Shown: in pieces, positions 46,343 to 55,903 of the stretch
Layout: each line of letters begins with the position of its first letter
Numbering within the stretch: the stretch's first letter is position 1
NCBI GenBank assembly: GCA_947480335.1
Contig: CANKCB010000001.1
Location: 62,001 to 126,000, forward strand
DNA from: Gammaproteobacteria bacterium
GTDB taxonomy: Bacteria > Pseudomonadota > Gammaproteobacteria > Eutrophobiales > Eutrophobiaceae
Length of the DNA: 64,000 nt
Direction of reading: 5' to 3'
Program-made: the position numbers and the translations under genes
Notes under the pieces: model-generated
Database searches by the model: none
Told to the model about the DNA's origin: nothing
What the model saw: only the letters and a program-made list of their open reading frames with translations

Positions 46343-47375
46343 GCTTAAACAGTTCCGGGCCCTGATTCAGATTGCCCGGCATGTCCAGCCCGAAATGTAA
46401 CCAGGCCTGACGGGTTACTACCCGGCCTCTGGGAGTGCGCATCATAAACCCCTGCTGGATCAAATAGGGTTCTATTACATCCTCAATCGTGTCACGCTCT
46501 TCACCAATTGCGGCCGCAATGCTGTCGAGGCCAACCGGACCGCCTTCAAATTTCTGAATGATCGCCAGCAACAGCTTGCGATCCATCATATCGAAACCGT
46601 GCTCATCGACATTCAACATGTCGAGCGCCTGATTGGCAATCTCATAGGAGACCACCCCATTGGCGCGAACTTCAGCAAAATCACGAACACGCCTGAGCAG
46701 GCGATTGGCAATACGCGGTGTACCTCTGGATCGCGAGGCAATTTCATTGGCACCTCTGGCATCCATTGATACTTTAAGGATTTTGGCTGATCGCATCAGG
46801 ATGCTCGACAGATCGGCGCTGTTGTAAAACTCCAGTCGCTGTACAATACCAAAGCGGTCGCGTAATGGAGACGTTAACAGGCCAGCTCGTGTTGTTGCAC
46901 CCACCAGAGTAAATGGTGGAATATCCAGTTTGAGTGCGCGTGCGGCCGGACCTTCACCAATCATGATATCGATCTGGTAATCTTCCATCGCCGGATACAG
47001 GATTTCCTCAACGACCGGACTCAGCCGGTGTATTTCATCAATAAACAATACGTCGCGCGGTTCCAGATTGGTCAGCAGGGCGGCAAGATCACCGGCACGC
47101 TCCAGCACCGGACCGGAGGTTTGCCGCATATTCACATTCAATTCGTTGGCAATCACATGCGCCAGCGTGGTCTTGCCCAGGCCCGGCGGGCCAAATATCA
47201 GTACGTGATCCAGTGGCTCGCCGCGCTTGCGGGCGGCATTGATAAAAATCTCCATCTGTTCCTGTACAGCTGGCTGGCCCTGGTATTCTGCCAGCGATTT
47301 CGGGCGCAAAGCCTTGTCGACTACCGCATCATCTGCCGTACTGGTGGGTGAAATTATCGGATCCGGTCCTGACAT
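46332..47375 (-). CDS. ruvB: Holliday junction branch migration helicase RuvB
   Basis: A 347-residue AAA+ motor. Walker [19 protein letters not shown], Walker [10 protein letters not shown], sensor 1 [19 protein letters not shown], and a C-terminal winged helix ([17 protein letters not shown]). With RuvA it drives branch migration at Holliday junctions. A 139-base gap separates it from ruvA, longer than usual for this operon. Confidence 0.97.
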   Translation of the reverse strand: MSGPDPIISPTSTADDAVVDKALRPKSLAEYQGQPAVQEQMEIFINAARKRGEPLDHVLIFGPPGLGKTTLAHVIANELNVNMRQTSGPVLERAGDLAALLTNLEPRDVLFIDEIHRLSPVVEEILYPAMEDYQIDIMIGEGPAARALKLDIPPFTLVGATTRAGLLTSPLRDRFGIVQRLEFYNSADLSSILMRSAKILKVSMDARGANEIASRSRGTPRIANRLLRRVRDFAEVRANGVVSYEIANQALDMLNVDEHGFDMMDRKLLLAIIQKFEGGPVGLDSIAAAIGEERDTIEDVIEPYLIQQGFMMRTPRGRVVTRQAWLHFGLDMPGNLNQGPELFKHDG

Positions 47376-47514
47376 TCTGTTCGCGACAAAGGTCTCAGTG
47401 ATGCAGTTGGCTCTGCGTTTTTACTACAAGACTATATTATATGGCCTGAATGAGACCATTCATATGCTTGAGATTGGTAATTTTGATGAAAACTGTGATG
47501 CACAAACCATTGCT

Positions 47515-48117
47515 TCAGCGTACCGAGGCTTTTAGAGCCTCACGTATAAGTGTTTCACTGTCCATATCCTCAGTCGCAATTGCATGCACGAATCGACTGG
47601 CTTCCTGCGGTTTGTAGCCGAGTGAGACCAATGCGCTGACAGCATCATCTACCGCATTCGTAGGTGTCTTGCCCAGGCTTCCCGCGAACGGTTTATGACC
47701 GATATCCGTATTCCAGTCTTTCAGGCGATCACGCATTTCAATCACCAGACGCTCAGCCGTCTTCTTGCCGATACCTGGAAGACGAACCAGACGATCCGTA
47801 TTGCCGGTTTGTATGCAGTGAATGAATTCTTCTGTTTCAATTCCGGATAATATGGTCAGTGCCAGTTTGGCACCAACACCGTTTACCTTTATCAGCGTAC
47901 GGAACAGACGCCGCTCCTGTTCGGTGGCAAAACCGAATAATAAATGTGCATCCTCTCGTACCACCAGATGTGTGTATAAATGCACGTCCTCGCCAGGTTG
48001 CGGCAGGTTATAAAAGGTGGTCATCGGTGCTTCAAGTTCATAACCGACGCCAGCGACATCAACGAGCAAGTTAGGCGCTTGTTTCAGGATCAGCTTGCCT
48101 CGTAATGTACCGATCAT
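47515..48117 (-). CDS. ruvA: Holliday junction branch migration protein RuvA
   Basis: A 200-residue protein: N-terminal OB fold (MIGTLRGKLILKQAPNLLVDVAGVGYEL), two helix-hairpin-helix motifs (VNGVGAKLALTILSG, LPGIGKKTAERLVIEMRDRL) that bind the junction, and a C-terminal RuvB-interacting domain (DAVSALVSLGYKPQEASRFV). Its start overlaps ruvC by 4 bases. Confidence 0.97.
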   Translation of the reverse strand: MIGTLRGKLILKQAPNLLVDVAGVGYELEAPMTTFYNLPQPGEDVHLYTHLVVREDAHLLFGFATEQERRLFRTLIKVNGVGAKLALTILSGIETEEFIHCIQTGNTDRLVRLPGIGKKTAERLVIEMRDRLKDWNTDIGHKPFAGSLGKTPTNAVDDAVSALVSLGYKPQEASRFVHAIATEDMDSETLIREALKASVR

Positions 48118-48632
48118 TGCAGTCTGCCTCGGCGCACACCCTTGACTCCTGCCATGCGTAACAGCCCTTCCCTGGAATTACCGTGACACAAGGCAATTGC
48201 CAGCGCATCGGCGGCATCGGCCTCCGGTATGGCGCGTAAACACAGCAGGATTTTGATCATATGTTGTACCTGTTCCTTGGCCGCATGGCCTTTGCCTACC
48301 GTCGCCTGTTTGACTTGATTGGCCGTATATTCAAATACCGGCAGATCCCGTTCTGCACAGGCGGTAATTGCACAGCCTCTGGCTTGTCCCAGTTTCAATG
48401 CTGAATCGGCATTCTTGTGCATGAATACTTTCTCAATCGACACTTCATCAGGATGAAATTCACTGATAATGGTCGTCAACTGACGGTACAGGTAGCGCAA
48501 CTTTTCTGCAATCTCCTCACCCTGAATCCGGATAACGCCATGAGTAATATGAGTAGCATGGTTGCCCTGCATATCGATGATGCCGTAACCGGTAAAACGC
48601 GAACCGGGATCGATACCCAGAACCCGGGTCAT
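48114..48632 (-). CDS. ruvC: Crossover junction endodeoxyribonuclease RuvC
   Basis: A 172-residue RNase H-fold resolvase. Catalytic acids: Asp in LGIDPGSRFTGYGI, Glu in VSIEKVFMHKNADSALKLGQARG and the Asp pair in EADAADALAIALCH. I start at the ATG ending at 48632, which places the first catalytic motif at residue 7 as in the family; an extended start 14 codons upstream adds non-homologous residues. Confidence 0.96.
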   Translation of the reverse strand: MTRVLGIDPGSRFTGYGIIDMQGNHATHITHGVIRIQGEEIAEKLRYLYRQLTTIISEFHPDEVSIEKVFMHKNADSALKLGQARGCAITACAERDLPVFEYTANQVKQATVGKGHAAKEQVQHMIKILLCLRAIPEADAADALAIALCHGNSREGLLRMAGVKGVRRGRLQ

Positions 48633-48699
48633 TTTGTCGCCAACCTGGAGCAGACGGCCGCTTGAAGATCGCATAAGCAGTAAGCGGGCATAAGACGTG

Positions 48700-49446
48700 T
48701 CAGTTTAATTGTGACAGGATTTCTTCCGGAATATCGGCATTCGAATACACGCGTTGTACATCATCCAGATCATCCAGCACATCCATCAGCGTGATCATCG
48801 CCTGGGCGGTTTCGAGATCCAGCTTGTTAGAAGTGGCGGCGCGCATGGTGATCTCGGCGGAATCGATCGAAATTGCGGCCTGTTGCAACGCTGTTTTGGT
48901 CTTGATGAACTCTTCTGGTGAGGTAATGATGTCGATGGAGCCGTCATCGTTGTTGACGATATCTTCCGCACCCGCTTCCAGCGCAACGGACATCAACTGA
49001 TCCTCGTTGCTGCCAGCGGGGCAGCAGATCACACCGGATTTCTGGAACAGATAAGCTACTGAACCATCGGTACCCAGATTGCCGCCGTATTTATTGAATG
49101 CATGCCTGACCTCGGCCACAGTGCGGTTGCGGTTGTCCGACATGCAATCAACGATTATGGCGGTGCCGCCAGGACCATAGCCTTCATAGCGGATATCCTC
49201 GACATTCTCGCCTTCGCTTCCGCCCGCACCTCTTTTGGTGGCACGTTCAATAGTGTCGCGGGTCATATTGTTCGACAAGGCCGCATCGATTGCCGAGCGC
49301 AGCCTGGGATTGGCACCGGCATCACCGCCGCCCATTTTTGCTGAGACCGTGATTTCCCGAATTAACTTGGTAAACAGTTTTGCGCGTTTGGCGTCCTGTT
49401 TGTTTTTCCGGTGTTGTATGTTAGCCCATTTACTATGACCAGCCAT
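48700..49446 (-). CDS. yebC: YebC/PmpR family regulatory protein
   Basis: A 248-residue protein of the TACO1/YebC family: [71 protein letters not shown] and [23 protein letters not shown]. Members act as DNA-binding regulators or as translation factors relieving ribosome stalls. It is upstream of ruvCAB, as in most proteobacteria. Confidence 0.95.
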   Translation of the reverse strand: MAGHSKWANIQHRKNKQDAKRAKLFTKLIREITVSAKMGGGDAGANPRLRSAIDAALSNNMTRDTIERATKRGAGGSEGENVEDIRYEGYGPGGTAIIVDCMSDNRNRTVAEVRHAFNKYGGNLGTDGSVAYLFQKSGVICCPAGSNEDQLMSVALEAGAEDIVNNDDGSIDIITSPEEFIKTKTALQQAAISIDSAEITMRAATSNKLDLETAQAMITLMDVLDDLDDVQRVYSNADIPEEILSQLN

Positions 49447-49500
49447 TTCTGCAATACCCGTGTTAAGTTGTTTGCGAGTTTAACATTTACCCCCGGTTCA

Positions 49501-50130
49501 TCAAACATTGTTGAATGAACCGGTATGCAGGAAAGTATGACACAGGCTGGCGGTTTTGGGTGAGAGCAGTAGTCCGATATGTGTGGCATGTACAGTGGTG
49601 TGTGCTTTCATATTGGTCAACCGCGTTTCTTCGACAGCCACAGTACCGTCGTTCGGGCTGGGCAGCCCGGTAAAAATCTTGCCCAGACCCATGCTCAAGG
49701 TGCCGCCAATACTGCCAAGATCATGTGCGCCGCTCCAGGGCGGTATATTACCCAACAAACCGTCTATGATGCTTTGTCCCAGCATCAACTTTCCCACAGC
49801 AAACGCGGACAATCTATAGGCTGAATAGCTGGGGCGGTGGGGCGTGCCCAGCGTTACGACTCGACCGGGTTTTCGAACAGGGTAATCAAAGAACAGGTGT
49901 CGAAGCACGATGCCACCCAGACTGTGTCCGATAAAATGGATGACCGGTGCGTTAAGGCTGGATGTGAATTGATGCAGGCGGGCCGCGTTTTCCCTCGGTG
50001 TGCCAGACAGGCTGGGATAGCTGAAGCGTACCGTATGATAACCCGACTGTTGCAGACGATTTGCCAGCAGCGACATGTCGATGCCATTCATCCACAGGCC
50101 GTGCACTAGAACGATAGTTTCGTCATTCAT
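49501..50130 (-). CDS. Alpha/beta hydrolase, lipase-like
   Basis: A 209-residue hydrolase without a clear signal peptide. It begins IVLVHGLWMNGIDMSLLANRL (oxyanion-hole HG), carries the nucleophile elbow IGHSLGGIVLRHL with Ser, then RVVTLGTPHRPSY and a late His in HIGLLLSPKTA. It resembles PGAP1/lipase-type esterases of gammaproteobacteria. Substrate unknown. It sits between nadA and yebC, leftward, and does not belong to either pathway. Confidence 0.8.
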   Translation of the reverse strand: MNDETIVLVHGLWMNGIDMSLLANRLQQSGYHTVRFSYPSLSGTPRENAARLHQFTSSLNAPVIHFIGHSLGGIVLRHLFFDYPVRKPGRVVTLGTPHRPSYSAYRLSAFAVGKLMLGQSIIDGLLGNIPPWSGAHDLGSIGGTLSMGLGKIFTGLPSPNDGTVAVEETRLTNMKAHTTVHATHIGLLLSPKTASLCHTFLHTGSFNNV

Positions 50131-50209
50131 TTGAAACAGACTGGATATTAGATGATATTTTTCGCACTATATTTTTGGTTGTTGGTTGCTCGGTACTCGT
50201 TTATCTGTA

Positions 50210-50326
50210 GGAGTCCCGACCTCGGGCCGGATTTACGTAGGGGCACAGCATGCTGTGACCCTACAGGTTGAGGAGCATCTCCGGTCCGAATGGTTCGCTG
50301 AGGGGTCGCCATTCCTACATACTACG
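50210..50326. repeat. Palindromic intergenic repeat, diverged copy
   Basis: Between nadA and the hydrolase is a near-perfect 28-base palindrome at 50237-50264 (arms GTAGGGGCACAGCATGC / GCATGCTGTGACCCTAC, one mismatch). It has the same core GGGGCACNGCATGC as the copies near tRNA-Lys. It is flanked by a larger imperfect inverted pair: GTAGGAGTCCCGAC at 50207 onward and the rightward GGGGTCGCCATTCCTAC ending near 50318. The structure resembles REP/BOX-type mobile palindromes of proteobacteria. Confidence 0.6.
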
Positions 50327-50335
50327 GGCCATTTA

Positions 50336-51412
50336 CTATGCGTCATTATTGCCATAAAAGGGCAGCTTCTGGCCTTTGGCAAAATCGAGCAATCGCTGTA
50401 TCGGAACCTGCGCGCGCTGGATGATGTTCGGATCTACATGGATTTCATTCTGGCGGTTCTGAAGCACCCTCGCCAGTTTATCCAGATTATTCATCGCCAT
50501 CCAGGGACAGTGGGCACAGCTTTTACAGGTAGCACTTTTGCCGGCGGTGGGCGCTTCAATAAATAGTTTGTCCGGAGCGGCCTGCTGCATCTTGTAGAAA
50601 ATACCGCTGTCCGTGGCCACAATGAATTTTTTCGCGTTCATTTCCCTGGCCGCCTTGATGATCGTGGTCGTGGAACCCACTACATCGGCAAGGCCGGCCA
50701 CCGCAGCCGGCGATTCGGGATGAACGAGCACAATCGCATCGGGATGTTGCCGCTTTAATTCCAGCAGTTCTTTTGCCTTGAACTCCTCATGCACGATGCA
50801 GCTGCCTTGCCACAGCACCATATCTGCACCGGTCTGGTTCTGGACGTACTGCCCCAGATACATATCCGGTGCCCACAGGATTTTTTTACCCTCGTTTTTC
50901 AGATGATTCACTACATCAACAGCACTGCCCGAGGTGACCATCCAGTCTGCGCGCGCTTTGACGGCTGCACTGGTGTTTGCATAGACCACCACAGTCCGAT
51001 CCGGATGCTGGTCACAGAATTGGGCAAACTGGTCCGGAGGACATCCGATATCAAGCGAACAGGTGGCTTCCAGATCCGGCATCAGGATGGTTTTTTCCGG
51101 GTTGAGGATCTTGGCGGTTTCGCCCATAAAGCGTACACCGCAGACAACCAGCGTTTGCGCGGAGGACTCATTGCCGAATCTGGCCATATCCAGCGAATCG
51201 GATACGTGACCACCGGTCTGGTCGGCAAGGTATTGTAAATCCGGATCAGTGTAATAATGTGCGACGACCACAGCGTTTTGCTGTTTTAGTAGGTGACGTA
51301 TCTGATCAATCAGCACGTCTCGCTGAGGTGGGTCCAGATGTGTTACTACCGTTTCGGGTACGCGTTCCGGGCCCAGCCGGTAATCCTTGAGTAGAGGTAT
51401 GATTGTATTCAT
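50336..51412 (-). CDS. nadA: Quinolinate synthase
   Basis: A 358-residue [4Fe-4S] enzyme condensing iminoaspartate and DHAP to quinolinate for NAD synthesis. Three cluster cysteines lie in [24 protein letters not shown] and [13 protein letters not shown], and the substrate-binding [15 protein letters not shown] and [22 protein letters not shown] segments are clear. I start at the ATG ending at 51412, nine codons inside the longest frame, because the family begins near that point. It lies between aspS and the hydrolase, an unusual position. Confidence 0.95.
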   Translation of the reverse strand: MNTIIPLLKDYRLGPERVPETVVTHLDPPQRDVLIDQIRHLLKQQNAVVVAHYYTDPDLQYLADQTGGHVSDSLDMARFGNESSAQTLVVCGVRFMGETAKILNPEKTILMPDLEATCSLDIGCPPDQFAQFCDQHPDRTVVVYANTSAAVKARADWMVTSGSAVDVVNHLKNEGKKILWAPDMYLGQYVQNQTGADMVLWQGSCIVHEEFKAKELLELKRQHPDAIVLVHPESPAAVAGLADVVGSTTTIIKAAREMNAKKFIVATDSGIFYKMQQAAPDKLFIEAPTAGKSATCKSCAHCPWMAMNNLDKLARVLQNRQNEIHVDPNIIQRAQVPIQRLLDFAKGQKLPFYGNNDA

Positions 51413-51484
51413 GGATTTGAGCCCGCTGGATGAATTCAACCGCGCTAGGGAAGTTCAGCCAGTATACACGCGTCGTACGCGACG

Positions 51485-53272
51485 TTACTGTGGTTTGTCC
51501 TGGCTTTTTACCCTGATTCCGAGTTCGCGCAATTGTTTTTCCGGCGCGGGTGATGGCGCGGAGGTAAGCAAACAGCTGGCGGACTGGGTTTTTGGAAATG
51601 CGATTACATCGCGGATCGATTTGGCGCCTGCCATTAGCATGACGATACGATCCAGACCAAAAGCCAGACCGCCGTGCGGAGGACAACCGTAATCCAGAGC
51701 ATTAATCAGGAAGCCGAATTTTTCATGTGCTTCTTCCTTGCCTATGCCGAGCAAACGTAATACCGCCATCTGCATGTCCGGACGATGGATACGAATGGAG
51801 CCGCCGCCAAGTTCGGTGCCGTTCAGCACCAGATCATAGGCGCGTGACAGGCAATGGCCTGGATCGGCTTCGAGCGCTTCAATACTGTCTACCTGTGGAG
51901 CGGTGAACGGATGGTGCAGTGAATCCCAGCGTTTCTCGCCTTCGTTATATTCGAACATGGGAAAGTCTGTGACCCACAGCGCCTGCCACTGACTCGTGTT
52001 TAAATTCAGATCTTCGGCCAGCTTGTTGCGTAATGCGCCGAGCGAATCGTTGACGACGGATTTTTTCGTGTCTGCACCAAAGAAAATCAAATCACCGCTG
52101 ACAGATCCGGTTCTTTCAAGTATGGCCGTGATAACGTGATCTGGCAGGAATTTCAGAATGGGTGATTGCAGACCTTCCTTGCCCTTGCTCAAGTCGTTCA
52201 CCTTAATATAGGCGAGTCCTTTTGCGCCATACTGTGCAACAAACAAAGTATAGTCATCAATCTGTTTACGGGTCAGCAGGTTGCCACCGTTCGGTAAACG
52301 CAGTGCAGCGACGCGGCCCTTGTCTGTACGTGCCGGTTCAGAAAAGACCTTGAACTCGACCTCCTTCATCAAATCACTTAGTTCAGTCAGTTCCAGCGGG
52401 TTGCGTAGATCCGGGCGATCTATGCCGAAGCGGCTGATGGCTTCGGAATATTTCATGCGAGGCAGCGGGTTAGGTAGATGCACATCCAGCACTTCGCTGA
52501 ACAAACCACGCATCATGTCTTCCATCATCGTGGTGATGTCCATCTCGTCCATGAACGAGGTTTCAATATCGATCTGGGTAAATTCAGGCTGGCGATCAGC
52601 GCGCAGATCCTCGTCACGGAAGCAACGCACGATCTGGTAGTAACGATCCATGCCCGACATCATTAACAGCTGTTTGAACAATTGCGGCGACTGGGGCAGC
52701 GCAAAAAACTCACCGGGATGGGTACGGCTGGGCACCAGATAATCGCGCGCGCCTTCCGGAGTGGCCTTGGTCAGCATCGGTGTTTCGATATCCAGAAAAC
52801 CGTGGTCATCCAGATAATTACGCAGCAGGCGGGTGACCCGGCTGCGCAGTTTCATGTTTTTCTGCATTTCCTGACGACGCAAATCGATATAACGGAAACG
52901 CAGACGGATATCGTCGTTCAGATGTTCTTCATCCATCTGGAACGGTGGCGTCAACGCCTTGTTCAGGATGGTAATCTCATGAGCATGCACTTCAATCTGA
53001 CCGGTAGGCATGTCAGCGTTGATAGTACCCGCTGGACGGTGTCGAACCTTGCCCTTGACCTGGATCACGTACTCATTACGTACGGCATCGGCAATGGCAA
53101 ACGGTTCGGGACGATCTGGATCAAACACAATCTGGGCGATGCCTTCACGGTCGCGTAAATCAACAAAGATGACGCCTCCGTGGTCGCGCCGACGGTGGAC
53201 CCAGCCACACAGTTCCACGTCCTGGTCGACCAGGCGGGTATCCAGTAATCCACAATAGTTGCTACGCATCAT
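51485..53272 (-). CDS. aspS: Aspartyl-tRNA synthetase
   Basis: A 595-residue class IIb synthetase: N-terminal OB anticodon domain ([28 protein letters not shown]), then class II motif 2 ([20 protein letters not shown]), the GAD insertion, and motif 3 ([15 protein letters not shown]). Its length and GAD insertion are those of bacterial AspRS. Two adjacent ATG codons start the gene. It lies upstream of nadA on the same strand. Confidence 0.97.
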   Translation of the reverse strand: MMRSNYCGLLDTRLVDQDVELCGWVHRRRDHGGVIFVDLRDREGIAQIVFDPDRPEPFAIADAVRNEYVIQVKGKVRHRPAGTINADMPTGQIEVHAHEITILNKALTPPFQMDEEHLNDDIRLRFRYIDLRRQEMQKNMKLRSRVTRLLRNYLDDHGFLDIETPMLTKATPEGARDYLVPSRTHPGEFFALPQSPQLFKQLLMMSGMDRYYQIVRCFRDEDLRADRQPEFTQIDIETSFMDEMDITTMMEDMMRGLFSEVLDVHLPNPLPRMKYSEAISRFGIDRPDLRNPLELTELSDLMKEVEFKVFSEPARTDKGRVAALRLPNGGNLLTRKQIDDYTLFVAQYGAKGLAYIKVNDLSKGKEGLQSPILKFLPDHVITAILERTGSVSGDLIFFGADTKKSVVNDSLGALRNKLAEDLNLNTSQWQALWVTDFPMFEYNEGEKRWDSLHHPFTAPQVDSIEALEADPGHCLSRAYDLVLNGTELGGGSIRIHRPDMQMAVLRLLGIGKEEAHEKFGFLINALDYGCPPHGGLAFGLDRIVMLMAGAKSIRDVIAFPKTQSASCLLTSAPSPAPEKQLRELGIRVKSQDKPQ

Positions 53273-53372
53273 AAGTCAGGTCTGCAAAAAGGCTGCATAT
53301 TACGAGGCAGCCGCACATTGCGCAACAGGCGCGCGGCGGGTAATCCGGCAAAATACAGTAAATTTACAACGA

Positions 53373-53747
53373 TTAGCTGTCTGCCGACGGTTTTGGTGTG
53401 CTGGCAGCCGGAGTGGTGCTCGATTTGGTCTCACTGCTACCCTTATCTGCGGTAGTCGTTTTGGTCTCAGAGCTGGACGAATTACTGTCGCCAGAGGACG
53501 ATTTTTCATTTTTCTTGTCTGCGGAACCGGAGGTTTCACCGCCTATAATGTTCTTTTGTAATTTTTTGTCCTTAAAATCAGTCTCATACCAGCCGCCACC
53601 TTTTAGCCGAAATGCCGCCGCAGTGACCATTTTACGCAATTTGTTCTGTTTGCATGCCGGACATTCGGTTAAAAGTGCATCCGATACCTTTTGTATCACC
53701 TCAAACTTGTGGCTACATCCATCACATTGATATTCGTATATCGGCAC
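53373..53747 (-). CDS. FmdB-family zinc ribbon protein
   Basis: A 124-residue protein. The zinc ribbon at the start is IYEYQCDGCSHKFEV and then ECPACKQNKLRKMVTAAAFRLKGGGWYETDFK, with two CxxC pairs. A long Ser/Thr/Lys-rich low-complexity tail follows (about residues 70-124), as in many FmdB proteins next to aspS. I prefer a GTG start ending at 53747, with GAGG 10 bases upstream, giving M-PIYEYQC; an ATG 9 bases further upstream has the site only 2 bases away. Function is unproven; probably metal- or nucleic acid-binding. Confidence 0.88.
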   Translation of the reverse strand: MPIYEYQCDGCSHKFEVIQKVSDALLTECPACKQNKLRKMVTAAAFRLKGGGWYETDFKDKKLQKNIIGGETSGSADKKNEKSSSGDSNSSSSETKTTTADKGSSETKSSTTPAASTPKPSADS

Positions 53748-53927
53748 AGTAAACATTCCTCGAATAAATCCAGAGGCGCAGAAAATAGGGGCGTAGCGAG
53801 ATAAAATCAAGATTTATATCTGACTTGAAGCGATATATTTGTCGCTTGCCACCATGAACAGGTTTAACCCGCGGGGAAACTTCGGTATTATCGCGGCTCC
53901 GCAAACAGGGTTACACTATCCTGACAT

Positions 53928-54003
53928 GGGCCGTTAGCTCAGCCGGTAGAGCATCTGACTTTTAATCAGGTGGTCGCGTGTTCGAACCACGCACGGCCCA
54001 CCA
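53928..54003 (+). tRNA. tRNA-Lys (anticodon TTT)
   Basis: A 76-base cloverleaf: acceptor stem GGGCCGT pairs with ACGGCCC, followed by A and an encoded CCA. D arm GCTC...GAGC, anticodon stem TCTGA/TCAGG around loop CTTTTAA with anticodon TTT at 53961-53963, and T arm with TTCGAAC. The anticodon reads AAA and AAG, so this is lysine. Its 3' end is repeated downstream. Confidence 0.97.
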
Positions 54004-54085
54004 TTTTTCCAATATCTCCAGAATAGCTGTAGGGGCACGGCATGCCGTGCCCCTACGATCAGGTGGCCGCGTGCTGACTCGCGCC
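53983..54085. repeat. Direct repeat copy A: tRNA-Lys 3' end plus downstream palindrome unit
   Basis: This roughly 103-base unit starts inside the T arm of tRNA-Lys (CGAACCACGCACGGCC... CCATTTTTCCAAT). It continues through a TGTAGGGGCACGGC palindrome to ATCAGGTGGCCGCGTGCTGACTCGCGCC, itself a degenerate echo of the tRNA anticodon/T region. It recurs at 54176-54277. The first 31 bases are identical in the two copies. Confidence 0.85.
54029..54056. repeat. Perfect 28-bp palindrome, copy 1
   Basis: GTAGGGGCACGGCA at the left arm is exactly mirrored by TGCCGTGCCCCTAC at the right, with no mismatch. The same core occurs at 54222-54249, 55727-55758 and, diverged, 50237-50264. It sits downstream of tRNA-Lys and could also act as a transcript-end hairpin, although no T-run follows. 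Confidence 0.85.
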
Positions 54086-54151
54086 ATCCCCCGGCCTACA
54101 GCATGCCGGGGCAGGCTCTGGCGCTCGCCCTGCGGGCGCACGTTGTGCGTC

Positions 54152-54174
54152 CGGATGTGATCCGGTCACATCCG
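54152..54174. repeat. Perfect hairpin (9-bp stem, 5-base loop)
   Basis: CGGATGTGA is followed by TCCGG and TCACATCCG, a 9-base stem. It lies just before the second tRNA 3'-end copy, inside a GC-rich run of small inverted repeats (CCCCGG...CCGGGG at 54089-54111). The whole 54004-54300 stretch is non-coding and rich in secondary structure. Confidence 0.7.
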
Positions 54175-54175
54175 T

Positions 54176-54277
54176 CGAACCACGCACGGCCCACCATTTT
54201 TCCAATTCTTCCAGAACATCTGTAGGGGCACGGCATGCCGTGCCCGTACGATCAGTGGTCGCGCGCTGACTCGCGCC
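54176..54277. repeat. Direct repeat copy B: second tRNA-Lys 3' end, att-like
   Basis: The last 21 bases of tRNA-Lys including CCA, plus TTTTTCCAAT, recur here 193 bases downstream of the gene. The next 70 bases match copy A with scattered substitutions, including the TGTAGGGGCACGGC palindrome (54222-54249, one mismatch). Repeated tRNA 3' ends are the classic trace of integration or tandem duplication at a tRNA gene. No integrase is visible. Confidence 0.82.
54222..54249. repeat. 28-bp palindrome, copy 2
   Basis: Same palindrome as at 54029-54056 with a single substitution in the right arm (CCCGTAC for CCCCTAC). It is part of direct repeat copy B. Confidence 0.8.
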
Positions 54278-54402
54278 TTTCGTGGTGCTTTACCGGGTGC
54301 GTGAAAACCGTGGTCTGTCCCTGTCGAATTCATGATAATCTGACCAATCAAAGCCGGAATCAGTCTTAAATGCAAATCAACAGTCAGGGCATAACAAAAT
54401 AG

Positions 54403-55728
54403 ATGGAAGCCGCTGCAGAACAACGTCTGTTACCGAAGATGGGTGCGCCGATGCTCGCCTTGTATGGTCTCGGCTCAATGGTGGGGGCGGGGATTTATGG
54501 CCTCGTCGGCCGCGCCGCGGGACTTCTGGGCGGAGCGGTGTGGACCTCCTTTGTCGTCGCCATGGCGGCGGCCCTGCTGACCGGACTCAGCTATGCGGCG
54601 CTCGGTGCGCGTTATCCACATGCGGGCGGGACGGCCTATGTGATCGAGCGTGCGTTCCGGATGCGGCTGCTCTCCTATACAGCCGGGTTTTGTGTGGTGG
54701 CATCGGGTCTCACCTCGATGGCCACGGGTTCGCGCATCGTCGCGGCAAATGTACTTGCGCTCATTGGTCTGCCGGCCCCGAGCGATTCAATGCTCGCACT
54801 CGTTGCGGTGATCTATCTTGCACTCCTCTGTATGTTGGTCTGGCGGGGATTGAAGGAGTCACTCTGGTTCAATGTGCTTTGCACCTTCATTGAGGTATCC
54901 GGGTTGGTGTTCGTGATCGTCATGGGCGCGCGTTTCTGGGGCTCAGCCAATCTGCTGGAATTCCCGACCGCGCAGGCCTGGTATGAGACGGGTGCGCTCA
55001 TCCTGCAGAGTTCGGTGCTGACATTTTTTGCCTTTATCGGATTCGAGGACATCCTGAATGTGTCGGAAGAAGTGAGGGATCCCCGGCGCAATGTACCAAT
55101 CGGTCTGATTGCGGCGATGCTGGGCGCGACCGCGCTCTATCTTGGCGTCGCCATCACGGCGGTTTCTGTGGTTCCCTGGCAGGAGCTATCCACGTCATCC
55201 GCGCCGCTGGGCATGGTGATGGAGCGTGCGGCCCCCTGGCTGCCACCGGTGGTTTACACGGTGATCACCATTTTTGCTGTCGCCAACACAGCGCTAATTA
55301 ACTATGTGATGGGTTCACGCCTCGTGTTTGGTATGGCGAGATCGGGTCTTCTGCCGAAACTGCTCGCCAGCATTCACCCGACGCGCAACACGCCCCACTA
55401 TGCCACGGTCGCGATTTTCTTCGCCGCCACCGCGCTGATACTCGCGGGCGATGTGAGCCAGCTTGCTTCGGCAACGGTGATCCTGTTGCTGGGCGTGTTC
55501 ATTCTAATGAATGCCGCGCAGGTAGTCCTCGCGCGTCGTCCGGGCGAGCCTCCTGCGGCGATCCGGCTGCCCACCGCCGTGCCCATTGTCGCTGCGCTCA
55601 TTTGTGCGGTGATGCTGGTCTCGCGCGCGTCGGGAGATTTACGGCCACTGCAGATCGCGGGCGTGGTGGTAGTATTGATTCAGGTGGTTTACTTCGCGAC
55701 ACGCAAAAGCCATCGTACTGTAGCTTGA
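54403..55728 (+). CDS. APC-family amino acid permease
   Basis: A 441-residue polytopic transporter with about twelve membrane helices. The N-terminal helix break GLGSMVGAGIYGLVGRAAG is the APC substrate/sodium site motif, followed by ALGARYPHAGGTAYVIERAF. The middle GFEDILNVSEEVRDPRRNVP is also typical. Substrate unknown; amino acids are most likely. The gene is visibly richer in G+C than its neighbours, with mostly G/C third positions (39 of 60 bases in 55081-55140). It follows duplicated tRNA-Lys ends and is closed by a palindromic repeat, all of which suggest recent acquisition. Confidence 0.88.
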   Translation: MEAAAEQRLLPKMGAPMLALYGLGSMVGAGIYGLVGRAAGLLGGAVWTSFVVAMAAALLTGLSYAALGARYPHAGGTAYVIERAFRMRLLSYTAGFCVVASGLTSMATGSRIVAANVLALIGLPAPSDSMLALVAVIYLALLCMLVWRGLKESLWFNVLCTFIEVSGLVFVIVMGARFWGSANLLEFPTAQAWYETGALILQSSVLTFFAFIGFEDILNVSEEVRDPRRNVPIGLIAAMLGATALYLGVAITAVSVVPWQELSTSSAPLGMVMERAAPWLPPVVYTVITIFAVANTALINYVMGSRLVFGMARSGLLPKLLASIHPTRNTPHYATVAIFFAATALILAGDVSQLASATVILLLGVFILMNAAQVVLARRPGEPPAAIRLPTAVPIVAALICAVMLVSRASGDLRPLQIAGVVVVLIQVVYFATRKSHRTVA

Positions 55729-55758
55729 ACAGGGGCACGGCATGCCGTGCCCCTGTTC
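55727..55758. repeat. Perfect 32-bp palindrome, copy 3, at permease stop codon
   Basis: GAACAGGGGCACGGCA and TGCCGTGCCCCTGTTC mirror each other exactly. The core is that of the 28-bp copies, but the outer arms have changed together (GTAG/CTAC to GAACAG/CTGTTC), so pairing has been maintained. It overlaps the permease stop and may act as its terminator hairpin. Confidence 0.82.
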
Positions 55759-55903
55759 AATTAGCATCCGTATTAAATCAATTGCAAATGATCAGCTATA
55801 CTCAAACCTGATCTGCATGGTATTAATTTTGGTCAGGTCAGCCTTAATCTAACAGCATTCGATTGATTTATCGTATCCATTCAATTAACCAGAGGTTAAC
55901 TTT

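Noticed and set aside
54152-54200. A second tRNA gene downstream of tRNA-Lys
   Set aside because: Only the 3' part (T arm to CCA) is present; there is no acceptor 5' strand, D arm or anticodon arm.
54004-54300. CRISPR array
   Set aside because: Only two imperfect repeat units with unequal spacing, and no cas genes.
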